From Prolixibacteraceae bacterium (lineage in GTDB: Bacteria; Bacteroidota; Bacteroidia; Bacteroidales; Prolixibacteraceae), in the NCBI GenBank assembly GCA_003537645.1, contig DPRM01000094.1, forward strand, positions 14,308-34,648: DNA of 20,341 nt, given 5' to 3'. Position numbers and translations under genes: made by a program. Below, in pieces: positions 7,270 through 15,339 of this stretch. The notes below the pieces were generated by a model. The model worked only from the letters and a program-made list of their open reading frames with translations, was not told where the DNA came from and ran no database searches. Within the stretch, counting starts at the first letter, position 1, and every line of letters starts with the position of its first letter.

Positions 7270-8748
7270 ATGTCGAAACTCGATCACCTTATCGTGCTTA
7301 TGAACTCAATGGACCGCGCTGAAAAACGGTACTTTGACTTACACAGTCAGCCCTACGAAGGAGACAAAGATTACAGGTTGCTGTACCGGATCGTCCAGAA
7401 AATGAATTACGATGCAGTCTCGGTTAAAGCAGAATTTTCAAGACTGAAGCCAAAATCCAGTTTCGAAATTACCTGTAATCATCTGTATCAAAACCTGCTC
7501 GAAAAACTTTCTGCAAAAGACTCCGAGTCGGAGCTTGAGTTTCAGATTCTGAAAGCCTACCAGCAGGCGCGATTCCTTTATAAACGAAATCTGTGCAACG
7601 AAAGCCTTCAACTGATCCGAAAGTTCAAGAAAACAGCGCTCGAATATGAATTTTTCAGCTATTTTTTACTTTTTGCCAAACTCGAAATCAGGATTTACAA
7701 TCAACTGGAATTTGACAGCATCGACGAGGATGAGCTGGTGCGGAAGCAATCAAAAATTGAATCGGTATCGCGCCAACAGCGCGCAATTGAGAACCTCACA
7801 GGATTGTACAATCTCATCTCGCTGCGCCAAATAAAACAAGGCCCGGTGCGCAACGAGGCCGAAAAAACCAAATTGAACGATCTGGCATTCAACGAACTTC
7901 AGGCCATTTCAGGCCAAAACAAAGATTCGTTCGAAGCGCAAAAACTCCATTTGTTGTTTCAGTCGGCCTACTTTATGAAAACGGCCAATCCAAAATCGAG
8001 TCTGAAAGTGTATTACGAACTCAACCAGTTGTTCGAAAACAACCGTAAACTTTGGGGAAATCCGCCGTTTTTCTACATCAACCATATTCGCGGGATTTTA
8101 AACAACCTGCGGTGGTTTGGCAATTATGCCGAAATGCCTCACTTTATTGACAAGCTTAAAAACCTGCTATCGGAGTTCCCTGCCGCCCAGGCAACCATTC
8201 TGCCCCTCATTTTCATTTTCGAAAACCGGATGCTGACCGACCAAAAACTATTTACGGAAGCATTGGCCCACCTTCACGCCATTCAGGATAAATTAACAGA
8301 AATAGATACCAACCTGACTTTTGCCACAAAAGCCGAAATTGCGTTACAAACAGCCGTAGTACTAATCTGGACCCAAAACTACAAACAGGCATTGAAGGCG
8401 GTACGGCCAATTTTGAATGCAGGGAAACCCTTCAGCCAATTGCCACAAACCAAACCAGTCAGATTCATTAACATCCTTATTCATTGCGAATTGAAGGACT
8501 TCGACTACCTCGAATCGGAGATACGATCGATTGAACGCGAACTAAAAAAACGTGGAAAACCTTTAAAAAGCGAAGAAATTATCCTGAAAAGCGTATTAAT
8601 CGCACTGAAAGAAACCGATACAAAAAGACGCACCAAAAAACTTCTTGTACAGAAGGAAACCCTTCAGTATCTGAAAAATAACCCGTTTGAACGGCAGTTG
8701 TTGAATGCGTTCGACTTTATAGAATGGATAGAAGGGAAACTGCATTAA
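7270..8748 (+). CDS. Large helical (TPR-like) protein of unknown function
   Basis: This is a 492-residue soluble protein with no signal peptide or membrane segment; I cannot assign a function. It begins MSKLDHLIVLMNSMDRAEKRYFDL, an N-terminus I recognise from conserved hypothetical Bacteroidota proteins with a KAEKRYF-like motif. The rest is a succession of helices with TPR-like spacing, for example FNELQAISGQNKDSFEAQKL, SSLKVYYELNQLFENNRK and YKQALKAVRPILNAGKP. The C-terminal part is basic (RRTKKLLVQKE). It is transcribed away from ribokinase across a 202-bp gap, so it could share control with the salvage cluster, but no DNA-binding domain is apparent. Its stop codon overlaps the stop codon of the convergent methyltransferase gene. 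Confidence 0.8.
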   Translation: MSKLDHLIVLMNSMDRAEKRYFDLHSQPYEGDKDYRLLYRIVQKMNYDAVSVKAEFSRLKPKSSFEITCNHLYQNLLEKLSAKDSESELEFQILKAYQQARFLYKRNLCNESLQLIRKFKKTALEYEFFSYFLLFAKLEIRIYNQLEFDSIDEDELVRKQSKIESVSRQQRAIENLTGLYNLISLRQIKQGPVRNEAEKTKLNDLAFNELQAISGQNKDSFEAQKLHLLFQSAYFMKTANPKSSLKVYYELNQLFENNRKLWGNPPFFYINHIRGILNNLRWFGNYAEMPHFIDKLKNLLSEFPAAQATILPLIFIFENRMLTDQKLFTEALAHLHAIQDKLTEIDTNLTFATKAEIALQTAVVLIWTQNYKQALKAVRPILNAGKPFSQLPQTKPVRFINILIHCELKDFDYLESEIRSIERELKKRGKPLKSEEIILKSVLIALKETDTKRRTKKLLVQKETLQYLKNNPFERQLLNAFDFIEWIEGKLH

Positions 8749-9329
8749 AAATACCTCGGCACCCTGGCTTTGTATTTTCTGAACTCATCGCCAAATGCTT
8801 CTTCGAGGAATTTCTCTTCGCCAAGAATAATAAAATGGTGGATGATCATTCCATAAAGCATTACCGCAAGCAGCAGTAGGCTTGGCAGGAAAAGGAAAGT
8901 TGCAGTGTTCATAAAAAAGAAGCTCGAATACATTGGGTTTCGGCTGATGGAATAAATTCCTGAAGTGCGGAGTTCGTGTTTCCCGGCAGGCAGGCCGATG
9001 TTGGTAATCAGCCCCATCGAAAGATAAGCCGGTACAATAATCAGATTGGCCGGAACCAAAAATACGGCAGCCAAAAGCTTCTGTGCATCGGGGGTAAAAT
9101 CCTGAATTAAAAAAGGCACGGAATTACGATATTCCGGAAAAACAGACACGAAGCCGAACAAAGCCCAAACACCAAACAATAAAAACTTTCCGGTGTAAAA
9201 TAATATGGGATTGATGGTGGGTTTTCCCATGGCATGTTTGCCGCTTCTGGCCAAAAAAGCACCTAAAACAAAAGTTGCCATAATTGGCAAACTGATTAAA
9301 ACGGCCAAACTGTAATCAATCCAGTTCAT
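8745..9329 (-). CDS. Membrane methyltransferase of the ICMT/phospholipid methyltransferase type
   Basis: This 194-residue integral membrane protein has about five hydrophobic segments. The C-terminal half carries the family signature: LRTSGIYSISRNPMYSSFF (the SAM-site RHPxY-like motif, here SRNPMY), then HHFIILGEEKFLEEAFG and the terminal RKYKARVPRYF. This matches isoprenylcysteine carboxyl methyltransferase-like and PEMT proteins, which in bacteria methylate mostly unknown lipid or thiol substrates. Its ATG overlaps the stop codon of the upstream metal permease by one base (TAATG on the minus strand), so translation is probably coupled. The pairing suggests a role linked to metal or envelope homeostasis, but the substrate is unknown. 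The gene ends tail-to-tail with the 492-residue protein, with a 4-bp overlap. Confidence 0.85.
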   Translation of the reverse strand: MNWIDYSLAVLISLPIMATFVLGAFLARSGKHAMGKPTINPILFYTGKFLLFGVWALFGFVSVFPEYRNSVPFLIQDFTPDAQKLLAAVFLVPANLIIVPAYLSMGLITNIGLPAGKHELRTSGIYSISRNPMYSSFFFMNTATFLFLPSLLLLAVMLYGMIIHHFIILGEEKFLEEAFGDEFRKYKARVPRYF

Positions 9330-10663
9330 TACAGGCTTCCTTTATATTGATAGCCAAGCTCTGTCACAATTTGCTCAATTTCAGGCAAATTAATTTTTGA
9401 GCCCTTAATTTTTACCTGCGAAGTATTCCTGTCGGCAACCACTTCTTCGATGCCCTCCAGCTTCGAAAGATTGCGGATAATACTTGCCTCGCAATGTGAG
9501 CAGGTCATTCCATCTACTTTGATTGTTTGAAATTTTTCAGCTGTCATTTTTGTATTTTTTTGAATTCGGTTTGCAATGTATCCTGAAACCATTAATACTA
9601 TAAGAATGGCCGATGAAGCAATCCCAACCCATTTGGGGAACATTTCATGCGCTTCACCATGTGCCATCGAATGGTTCATTTTACTTAAAATAAAATCGGC
9701 CGGAATAAGCCAGTTGATGAGCAAACCAAAAAGGATTGCCCCGCCAGTAATGGATGCAAGATAAATGAACATTGATTTTTTGCCCATTGTTTTGGCTATA
9801 ACCGTGATTGTAGCAACATTGGTTGCCGGGCCAGCCATCATAAAAACCAGCGCGGCACCGGGCGAAACACCTTTCATCAATAAAACTGCGGCAATCGGTA
9901 TAGAACCTGTTGCGCAAACATAAATAGGAACTGAAGCAGCCAATACAATGAGTATTTCGAGGAATCCGTAGCCCTGAAACATGCTGAAAAAGTCGTTCGG
10001 GAGCAATACGGAGATAAGCGCGGCAACTAAAAACCCAAGAATCAGCCATTTGGCAATATCCTGAAGCAGCTCTACAAACGCATAATTGGCAGCCTGAACG
10101 AGTTTATGCCGGTCTTTTTTCGGAGCTTCGTGGCAGCCGCATGAATCGTCGGCACAGGTGTCTTTGGATTCCACTTTCCCCAATTTCACTGCGTCAATTT
10201 TGAAACCGCCAAACTTTGAATTAACCGGAGGAGCAATTACTTTGGGTCGTTCTTTAATCAATAAATTAGTGAGAATACCTCCAAAAATACCAGTTGTAAA
10301 AGCAACTATTGGGCGAAGTATTGCAAACGGCCAACCGAGCATCGAATAAGTAGCGAATATCGAATCCACTCCGGTTTGCGGCGTCGAAATCAGGAACGAA
10401 TTGGTTGCGCCACGTGATGCCCCATTCTTGAAAAATGAAATACCTGTAGGAATTACCCCGCATGAACAAAGCGGCATGGGAACTCCCAACAAAGAGCCAT
10501 TAACAGCTGACTTGAAATTTGACTTTCCTAAATATTTATCGATGTGTTTCTGCGGAAAGTAAACCTTCAGCAAACCGGCAAACACAAGCCCCAGTAACAA
10601 CCAGGGAGCCATTTCGCCCAGCAGATAATACAATTCTGAAAAATACCTGACTACATAATCCAT
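9329..10663 (-). CDS. SO_0444-type Cu/Zn efflux permease with fused HMA domain
   Basis: This is a 444-residue membrane permease of the ArsP/DUF318 family. Evidence is two hydrophobic halves, each with family motifs: GVPMPLCSCGVIPTG (cysteines at about 66 and 68) and VYVCATGSIPIAA preceding GPATNVATI. A hydrophilic loop between them carries CADDSCGCH, and a His-rich stretch HSMAHGEAHEM lies near 333-341, both plausible metal ligands. The C-terminus is a complete heavy-metal-associated domain with DGMTCSHC (CxxC). It is therefore likely to export copper, zinc or similar soft metals, with the HMA domain delivering or sensing the ion; arsenicals cannot be excluded. Two ATGs compete. A strong AGGAGA (10671-10676) lies 7 nt from ATG 10663 but only 1 nt from ATG 10669, so the shorter start is chosen. 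It is coupled to the downstream methyltransferase gene. Confidence 0.92.
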   Translation of the reverse strand: MDYVVRYFSELYYLLGEMAPWLLLGLVFAGLLKVYFPQKHIDKYLGKSNFKSAVNGSLLGVPMPLCSCGVIPTGISFFKNGASRGATNSFLISTPQTGVDSIFATYSMLGWPFAILRPIVAFTTGIFGGILTNLLIKERPKVIAPPVNSKFGGFKIDAVKLGKVESKDTCADDSCGCHEAPKKDRHKLVQAANYAFVELLQDIAKWLILGFLVAALISVLLPNDFFSMFQGYGFLEILIVLAASVPIYVCATGSIPIAAVLLMKGVSPGAALVFMMAGPATNVATITVIAKTMGKKSMFIYLASITGGAILFGLLINWLIPADFILSKMNHSMAHGEAHEMFPKWVGIASSAILIVLMVSGYIANRIQKNTKMTAEKFQTIKVDGMTCSHCEASIIRNLSKLEGIEEVVADRNTSQVKIKGSKINLPEIEQIVTELGYQYKGSL

Positions 10664-10670
10664 AATCATC

Positions 10671-10676
10671 TCTCCT
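10671..10676 (-). promoter_or_regulatory. Strong Shine-Dalgarno that decides the permease start
   Basis: AGGAGA on the minus strand is one of the few clear ribosome binding sites in the window. Spacing favours the ATG at 10663 (7 nt) over the one at 10669 (1 nt). Confidence 0.75.
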
Positions 10677-10712
10677 ATTAATCCCTACTCATGTCAATTT
10701 CTGATTCGTGGG

Positions 10713-10740
10713 CAAAAGTAATACAAATAAACAAATACAA
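10713..10740 (-). promoter_or_regulatory. Candidate promoter of the metal permease
   Basis: TACTTTTG (10713-10720, minus strand) matches TAnnTTTG exactly. A TTG lies about 17 nt further upstream, slightly closer than the usual spacing. The predicted leader of some 40 nt includes the AGGAGA ribosome site. Confidence 0.42.
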
Positions 10741-10829
10741 TTATCTGGATACTTTCATTTATTTGTGCGCAATAGAATACTCTAATTTCAAAATTACCGA
10801 TGCCGTCGAAATCAGAACTGGCGCGAAAC

Positions 10830-10863
10830 AAAACGAGGCTACCTTTACGGGCAGCCTCGTTTT
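10830..10863 (-). terminator. Rho-independent terminator after the exported TPR gene
   Basis: Arms AAAACGAGGCTACC (10830-10843) and GGCAGCCTCGTTTT (10850-10863) pair with a single mismatch around a 6-nt loop. On the minus strand the stem is followed by TTTTGTTT. It begins 19 bp beyond the TPR stop codon. The A/T flanks are symmetrical, so it might also work on the plus strand, where no gene needs it. Confidence 0.88.
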
Positions 10864-10881
10864 GAAAATCCGGTTAACAGA

Positions 10882-11538
10882 TTATCCTTTAATTGCTTGT
10901 TCGCAGGCAGCTTTTAATTGCTTTGCTGTTGCGTTGGCAGGATCATAATCCAAGGCCTTTTCAATTACAGGCAATGCCTTTTTAAATTCTTCTTTTGCAT
11001 TTTCGGTTGCTTCTTTGTAAGGCGCATCGGTGGTTTTGTATTTCGCAGCAGCCACATCTGCAGCGGCAGATTTCAATATGGTTGCACCAGCCGAATAAAA
11101 TACATTGGCTTCTTTAACGTAAACAATAGCAAGCATGGATTTTACCTTGCTATCATCAGGAGAACTTGCCAATGCGGCTTCAAGTGTTTTTACATACTCT
11201 TCATCGTTCTTCAAAGCTTTGTAGGTATTGGCCTTGTATAAGAATGCAGTTTCCTTTTTGTAATCAAGGGCAATCGATTCATCAAACAATTTCAGCGCTT
11301 TGTCATAGTTTTTTGCCTGAAAGGCACAATAAGCCATATTATACACCATTGCAGTATCTTTGGGTTCTTCTCCCCATTTTGCAAGCGCTTCTTCAAATAG
11401 CTGCAATGCTTTCGGATAGTCTTTTGCCCTCAGAGCATCATTGCCTTCATTTTTAAAATCAATTGCACTTTTTTCATCCTGTGCATAACTTACCACAATC
11501 CCAAAACAAAGTACAATAGCTAAAAAAAATCGTTTCAT
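10882..11538 (-). CDS. Exported tetratricopeptide-repeat protein
   Basis: The protein has 218 residues from the ATG at 11538; an ATG two codons earlier (11544) is equally possible. Residues 1-19 (MKRFFLAIVLCFGIVVSYA, then Q) form a signal peptide. The mature protein has about four TPR units. Clear ones are AIDFKNEGNDALRAKDYPKA, MVYNMAYCAFQAKNYDKALK and KKETAFLYKANTYKALKN. A less regular Ala/Lys-rich segment follows, and the last unit is KKALPVIEKALDYDPANATA. TPR proteins bind other proteins, and the partner is unknown. It stands alone: a terminator follows it and a 137-bp gap with a candidate -7 box precedes it. Three TPR-like genes in the window (this one, the 91-residue protein and the 492-residue protein) are not otherwise similar. 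Confidence 0.88.
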   Translation of the reverse strand: MKRFFLAIVLCFGIVVSYAQDEKSAIDFKNEGNDALRAKDYPKALQLFEEALAKWGEEPKDTAMVYNMAYCAFQAKNYDKALKLFDESIALDYKKETAFLYKANTYKALKNDEEYVKTLEAALASSPDDSKVKSMLAIVYVKEANVFYSAGATILKSAAADVAAAKYKTTDAPYKEATENAKEEFKKALPVIEKALDYDPANATAKQLKAACEQAIKG

Positions 11539-11600
11539 ATTCATCTAATTTTTAAAGGTTTTTCTCTTAATTATTTATTCCATTCTTTTTTAGAGGAGTC

Positions 11601-11608
11601 CAAAATTA
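11601..11608 (-). promoter_or_regulatory. Candidate -7 box of the exported TPR gene
   Basis: TAATTTTG on the minus strand matches TAnnTTTG exactly, about 60 bp upstream of the start codon. The -33 region is AT-rich without a clear TTTG at correct spacing, so support is modest. Confidence 0.32.
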
Positions 11609-11681
11609 ACAAATTAGAATAAAAAACCTAAGAATTATTTAACACTATTCAGGATTTTTAACAAATAAAAACAACAATTAT

Positions 11682-11957
11682 CTATGGATTAAACATATCA
11701 GGAGTAAAATAACCCAAAATACTTTTGGCCATTTCCAGTCCCGATTTTGCTTCCTGATTGTGTGGATCGAGCTCTAAAACCGAATAATAATCGTTCATTG
11801 CATCGCCCCATTTCTGCATTCGGTAATGAATTCGTCCCCGAAGTAAAAAGCTTTCCCGATTAGCATCGGTCAAAATAAGTTGGTTCACTTTTTCCAACGA
11901 ACCCGCCAGATCATTCTTTTCCAGCAACAATGTTGCTTCATACAATAAATCGTTCAT
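11682..11957 (-). CDS. Small TPR protein
   Basis: This 91-residue cytosolic protein contains two to three helix pairs of tetratricopeptide type. MNDLLYEATLLLEKNDLAGSL is followed by the unit ESFLLRGRIHYRMQKWGDAM and then NDYYSVLELDPHNQEAKSGL, which has the diagnostic LDP-N-EA end. It starts 33 bp after the RSH stop codon on the same strand and is likely co-transcribed with it. A short TPR module like this usually acts as an adaptor; any link to (p)ppGpp metabolism is only implied by position. No terminator is visible downstream. Confidence 0.82.
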   Translation of the reverse strand: MNDLLYEATLLLEKNDLAGSLEKVNQLILTDANRESFLLRGRIHYRMQKWGDAMNDYYSVLELDPHNQEAKSGLEMAKSILGYFTPDMFNP

Positions 11958-11990
11958 TAATGCTGTTTTTAATCGTTTGAAATCCCAAAT

Positions 11991-14162
11991 TTATTCGGCT
12001 CTTGAAACTGAAATAATACCATTGATACTTTTAAGCTTGTTCATCAGGAAGTCTAAATGATCGAGACCATTCACAAAAACACGTAAAGTTCCATCGAAAA
12101 CGCCATTGTTGGTGTCAATATTTATTGAACGCATTTGCACCCCGATGTCTTTGGAGATAACATGCGAAATTTGTCCAACAATACCCAACTCGTCGGTTCC
12201 GGCGATTCGGATGGTTGCCTGAAATGATGATTTTTTCTTTGTTTCCTGCCATTTTGCCTTGATGATCCGATATGGATATCGTTCAATCATTTGAGGGGCA
12301 TTCGGACAGCTTGCCCGGTGAATTTTGATGCCTTCGCCAATGGTTACAAAGCCAAAAATCTGATCGCCAAAAATCGGGTTACAGCAAGGCGCCAGCTTAT
12401 AAATTACATTTTTAATGTTGTTATCAATCACCAGATAATCATCGCCTCCCGAAAACTCCAGATCCTGAACCTTCTCTTTTGGCAATATTTCCCCAACAAG
12501 CTGTTTGGCTGTATCTTCCTTCTTTTCAACCAGCAACTCTTTAATTTCGAGCGTGTCGATCTTCCCTACCGAAACATTGTAATACAGATCCTGCGCCAGT
12601 TTCAATTTATAATATTTCAAAAGTTTGCGGATACTGTCGTCGTTGTATTCAATTTTCCAGTTCTTAACTTTCCGGAGCACAATCTCCTTTCCATTTTCAG
12701 CTTCACGCTTTACCTCCTCATTTAAACTGGCTTTAATACGGTTTTTAGCTTTCGATGTCACCACAAAATCGAGCCAATCCATTTTGGGGCGCTGATGGTT
12801 GGCGGTATCAACCGAAATCTGATCGCCGTTTTTCAACTTGTGGCGTAGTGTTACATTTCGGCCGTTTACCTTTCCCCCAATACACCGGTCGCCCACTCCT
12901 GAATGAATTTCGTAGGCGAAATCGAGCAAAGTAGCGCCAGCCGACAATTTACGCAAATCGCCTTTCGGAGTAAAAACAAATATCTCGTCGGCATAAACAT
13001 TCATCTTGAAATCGTCGATAAAATCGACCATATTCAGATCAGGATTCTCCAATATTTCGCGCACGTTGGCAAGCCATTTTTCCATTTCTGAAGTGCCGGT
13101 TCCTCCCTTGTATTTCCAGTGAGCAGCCAAACCCTTTTCAGCAATTTCGTCCATACGGCGGGTGCGAATCTGAATTTCGACCCATTTATCGTTCGGCCCC
13201 AAAACAGTGGCATGAAGCGATTCGTAACCATTCGATTTCGGAATGGTAATCCAATCGCGCATACGTTTCGGGTTCGACTGGTATTCTTCGGTTACAATCG
13301 AATATACTTGCCAGCAGTCAGATTTTTCATTCTCAAGTTCTGTGTTCAGGATAATACGAATGGCAAACAAATCCATTACTTCATCGAATTCAACCTTCTG
13401 GGTTTGCATTTTCCGCCAGATTGAATTGATGGATTTGGTACGCGCCTTCATATCGAATGAAAATCCTCTCGAATTCAGTTTATTCTCGATAGGTTTAACA
13501 AACTCGGCCACAAAATTGGCACGTTCCCTGTCGGTTTCCTTCAGGCGCAAGGCTACCGAATTGTAGGCGTTTGGATTTTGATATTTCAGGCAAAGATCCA
13601 GCAACTCCGAATTAATATAATAAAGACCAAGCCGGTGAGCCAGTGGAGCATACAAATGCGAAGTTTCGACTGATATTTTTGTACGAACAGTTTCATTTTG
13701 TGAATCGAGATGGCGCATCACCTGCAGGCGATCGGCAATTTTTACAAGAATAACCCGCACATCGCCGGCCATTGCAAGCATCAGGTTGCGGAAATTCTCG
13801 GAATGCAGCTCAACGGTATCGGTTCCCAGCGAATTGATCTTGGCCATTCCTTCTAAAATCGAAGTTACAGCTTTTCCAAATCTCGTTTCAACTTCTTTAA
13901 TATGCTCGGTTTGGTAATATACATTGTGCAACAAAGCGGCCATTACCGAATCGGTACTCAGACCTATTTCCTGAACGACAATTTTTGCCACTTCGATGGA
14001 GTGAACCACAATTATTTCGCCTGACTCCCATCTCTTGTCACCAAAAAACCCGCAAACAAAGGAATAGGTATCCATAATTCTGGAATGATCTTTCTCCGGA
14101 ATGTTTGTCTTGCAAATTTCGAAGAACCCTGCAAAGGCTTTTTCTATATCAGTCATCATCAT
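11991..14162 (-). CDS. relA: RelA/SpoT homologue, hydrolase-degenerate (p)ppGpp synthetase
   Basis: This is a long RSH protein (723 residues). The order of domains is HD hydrolase-like (about 25-180), synthetase (about 225-355), TGS (about 392-455), helical, a zinc-finger-like CC domain with LAPCCNP (C593/C594) and HRASC (C619), and an ACT domain (about 650-720). The synthetase keeps its key acidic residues, D264 in MDLFAIR and E329 in VEIQIRT, along with PKSNGYESLHATV and AEKGLAAHWKYK. In the HD domain the family motif HDVVEDT reads HNVYYQT and RLHNMRTL reads RLQVMRHL, so the metal and catalytic residues are lost. I therefore expect a stringent-response synthetase without hydrolase activity, which implies a separate hydrolase elsewhere. 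The start is ambiguous: GTG at 14165 and ATGs at 14162, 14159 and 14156 are consecutive codons. A Rnk-like gene lies 75 bp upstream. Confidence 0.93.
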   Translation of the reverse strand: MMMTDIEKAFAGFFEICKTNIPEKDHSRIMDTYSFVCGFFGDKRWESGEIIVVHSIEVAKIVVQEIGLSTDSVMAALLHNVYYQTEHIKEVETRFGKAVTSILEGMAKINSLGTDTVELHSENFRNLMLAMAGDVRVILVKIADRLQVMRHLDSQNETVRTKISVETSHLYAPLAHRLGLYYINSELLDLCLKYQNPNAYNSVALRLKETDRERANFVAEFVKPIENKLNSRGFSFDMKARTKSINSIWRKMQTQKVEFDEVMDLFAIRIILNTELENEKSDCWQVYSIVTEEYQSNPKRMRDWITIPKSNGYESLHATVLGPNDKWVEIQIRTRRMDEIAEKGLAAHWKYKGGTGTSEMEKWLANVREILENPDLNMVDFIDDFKMNVYADEIFVFTPKGDLRKLSAGATLLDFAYEIHSGVGDRCIGGKVNGRNVTLRHKLKNGDQISVDTANHQRPKMDWLDFVVTSKAKNRIKASLNEEVKREAENGKEIVLRKVKNWKIEYNDDSIRKLLKYYKLKLAQDLYYNVSVGKIDTLEIKELLVEKKEDTAKQLVGEILPKEKVQDLEFSGGDDYLVIDNNIKNVIYKLAPCCNPIFGDQIFGFVTIGEGIKIHRASCPNAPQMIERYPYRIIKAKWQETKKKSSFQATIRIAGTDELGIVGQISHVISKDIGVQMRSINIDTNNGVFDGTLRVFVNGLDHLDFLMNKLKSINGIISVSRAE

Positions 14163-14237
14163 CACATTTTCAATATTGAAATAACAGAACGTAAAAACTG
14201 CATCACGTTAAAACAGGCAGTCAAAGAAAATCATTTC

Positions 14238-14648
14238 TTAGACAGTAAAATCACCCGCAGCTTCAGGTTGGTAAACAATCTCGTCGATCCTGATTTTCGT
14301 CAATCCACCGGGAACCATCCATTCAATCAGATCGCCAACTCTGAACCCGATGAGGGCAGTAGCAACCGGCGAGAATATAGAAACCTTTTTCTCCTTGAAA
14401 TTCGCTTCGTTTGGATATACGATCTTAAATTCCAGTTGTTTCCCGCTATCTGCAAACGAAATTTTCACAACAGAATTCATTGTAACCACATCTGCCGGTA
14501 TTTCATGGGGTGTTAAAATAGTGGCAGAATTCAACTCTTTAATTAACTTTTCAGCTTCGGCAACATCAATTGTTTTTTGCACCATTGCTTCCTTAATTTG
14601 TCTCTGAATCCGTTGATAATCCAAACTATTAACTATTAAATTTCCCAT
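14238..14648 (-). CDS. Rnk-like GreA/GreB-family transcription factor
   Basis: This 136-residue protein has a short helical N-terminus (about 1-45) and a GreA/GreB C-terminal FKBP-like domain (about 50-136). The stretch PADVVTMNSVVKISF, the VGDLIEW segment and the terminal YQPEAAGDF are the marks of Rnk, the regulator of nucleoside diphosphate kinase, rather than of full GreA. GreA has a long coiled coil with two acidic tip residues that reach the RNA polymerase active site. Here the N-terminus is too short for that, so transcript cleavage activity is unlikely. It probably binds RNA polymerase through the secondary channel. It lies upstream of the RSH gene on the same strand, so elongation or nucleotide-pool control may be linked with (p)ppGpp synthesis; that is inference. 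Confidence 0.88.
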   Translation of the reverse strand: MGNLIVNSLDYQRIQRQIKEAMVQKTIDVAEAEKLIKELNSATILTPHEIPADVVTMNSVVKISFADSGKQLEFKIVYPNEANFKEKKVSIFSPVATALIGFRVGDLIEWMVPGGLTKIRIDEIVYQPEAAGDFTV

Positions 14649-14728
14649 TGCTTTTTGTATTAATTTATAAATGATAATATAGGTTTACGCTTGCTTAAAT
14701 TTGCTGAATAAACCGAAAAAAAGATAAA

Positions 14729-14758
14729 AAAAAGGCTGCCATAAATGGCAGCCTTTTT
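14729..14758 (-). terminator. Rho-independent terminator of ferritin
   Basis: A perfect 13-bp stem, AAAAAGGCTGCCA (14729-14741) and TGGCAGCCTTTTT (14746-14758), encloses a TAAA loop. On the minus strand it is followed by a T run. It begins 23 bp after the ferritin stop codon and separates ferritin from the Rnk-like gene. Confidence 0.92.
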
Positions 14759-14781
14759 CAAATTACTATTTGTAAAAAATT

Positions 14782-15294
14782 TTAGACTGCCGTATTCGGA
14801 TCAACAAAGACTCGCTGTCCCATTTCACGATCCATCATAAAAATTCCATTACCCTGTCCGTTAATGAGTTTCAGTGTCGAAAGAATCTTCTCTACATTGG
14901 CTTCTTCTTCCACCTGCTCGTCAACAAACCATTTCAGAAAGCTCTGCGAGGCATGGTCGCTTGCAGCAATAGCCACATTCATTAAGTTGTTAATCAAATC
15001 AGTAACATGATTTTCATGAGTCAGAGTTTTTTCAAATACATCCACAATACCATCAAACTCAACCGGAACCGGAGCAATTGCTTTCAAAACAACGCGTCCG
15101 CCACGTTCGGTCAGATAATTGAAGAATTTTAATGAGTGCGCAGCCTCTTCCTGGTACTGAACTTTCATCCAGTTAGCAAAGCCCGACAATCCCAAATCTT
15201 CAAAATAAGCAGCCATTGACAGGTACATGTATGCAGAATAACTCTCTGCATTAATCTGCTCATTGATTGCATCTAATACTTCTTTCTTTATCAT
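14782..15294 (-). CDS. ftnA: Bacterial ferritin (FtnA type)
   Basis: This 170-residue four-helix-bundle protein stores iron as a 24-subunit cage in the cytosol and oxidises Fe(II). The start is the ATG at 15294; a longer reading needs a TTG at 15318. Ferroxidase ligands fall exactly where they do in E. coli FtnA: E17, E50, H53, E94, Q127 and E130 (INAESYSAY, QEEAAH, THENH, DEQVEEE). The C-terminal tail MDREMGQRVFVDPNTAV is also FtnA-like. There is no haem-ligand methionine of bacterioferritin type. It is a single-gene unit with a good promoter (15352-15384) and a terminator (14729-14758). A 12-bp dyad at the predicted transcription start could be an operator for iron- or redox-responsive control, but the regulator cannot be named. 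Confidence 0.95.
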   Translation of the reverse strand: MIKKEVLDAINEQINAESYSAYMYLSMAAYFEDLGLSGFANWMKVQYQEEAAHSLKFFNYLTERGGRVVLKAIAPVPVEFDGIVDVFEKTLTHENHVTDLINNLMNVAIAASDHASQSFLKWFVDEQVEEEANVEKILSTLKLINGQGNGIFMMDREMGQRVFVDPNTAV

Positions 15295-15339
15295 AGCCTT
15301 ATGTTTTTCAATTTTCAATAAAAATACAAAATTTTACCC

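Noticed and set aside
9681..10049. Minus-strand 122-residue open frame inside the metal permease
   Set aside because: It is a shadow frame; the permease frame has clear family motifs and domain structure over the same bases.
14150..14165. GTG at 14163-14165 as the RSH start
   Set aside because: Three ATG codons follow at once in the same frame and there is no ribosome site favouring the GTG.
15295..15318. TTG-initiated extension of ferritin
   Set aside because: The ATG at 15294 places all ferroxidase residues at the numbering of E. coli FtnA.
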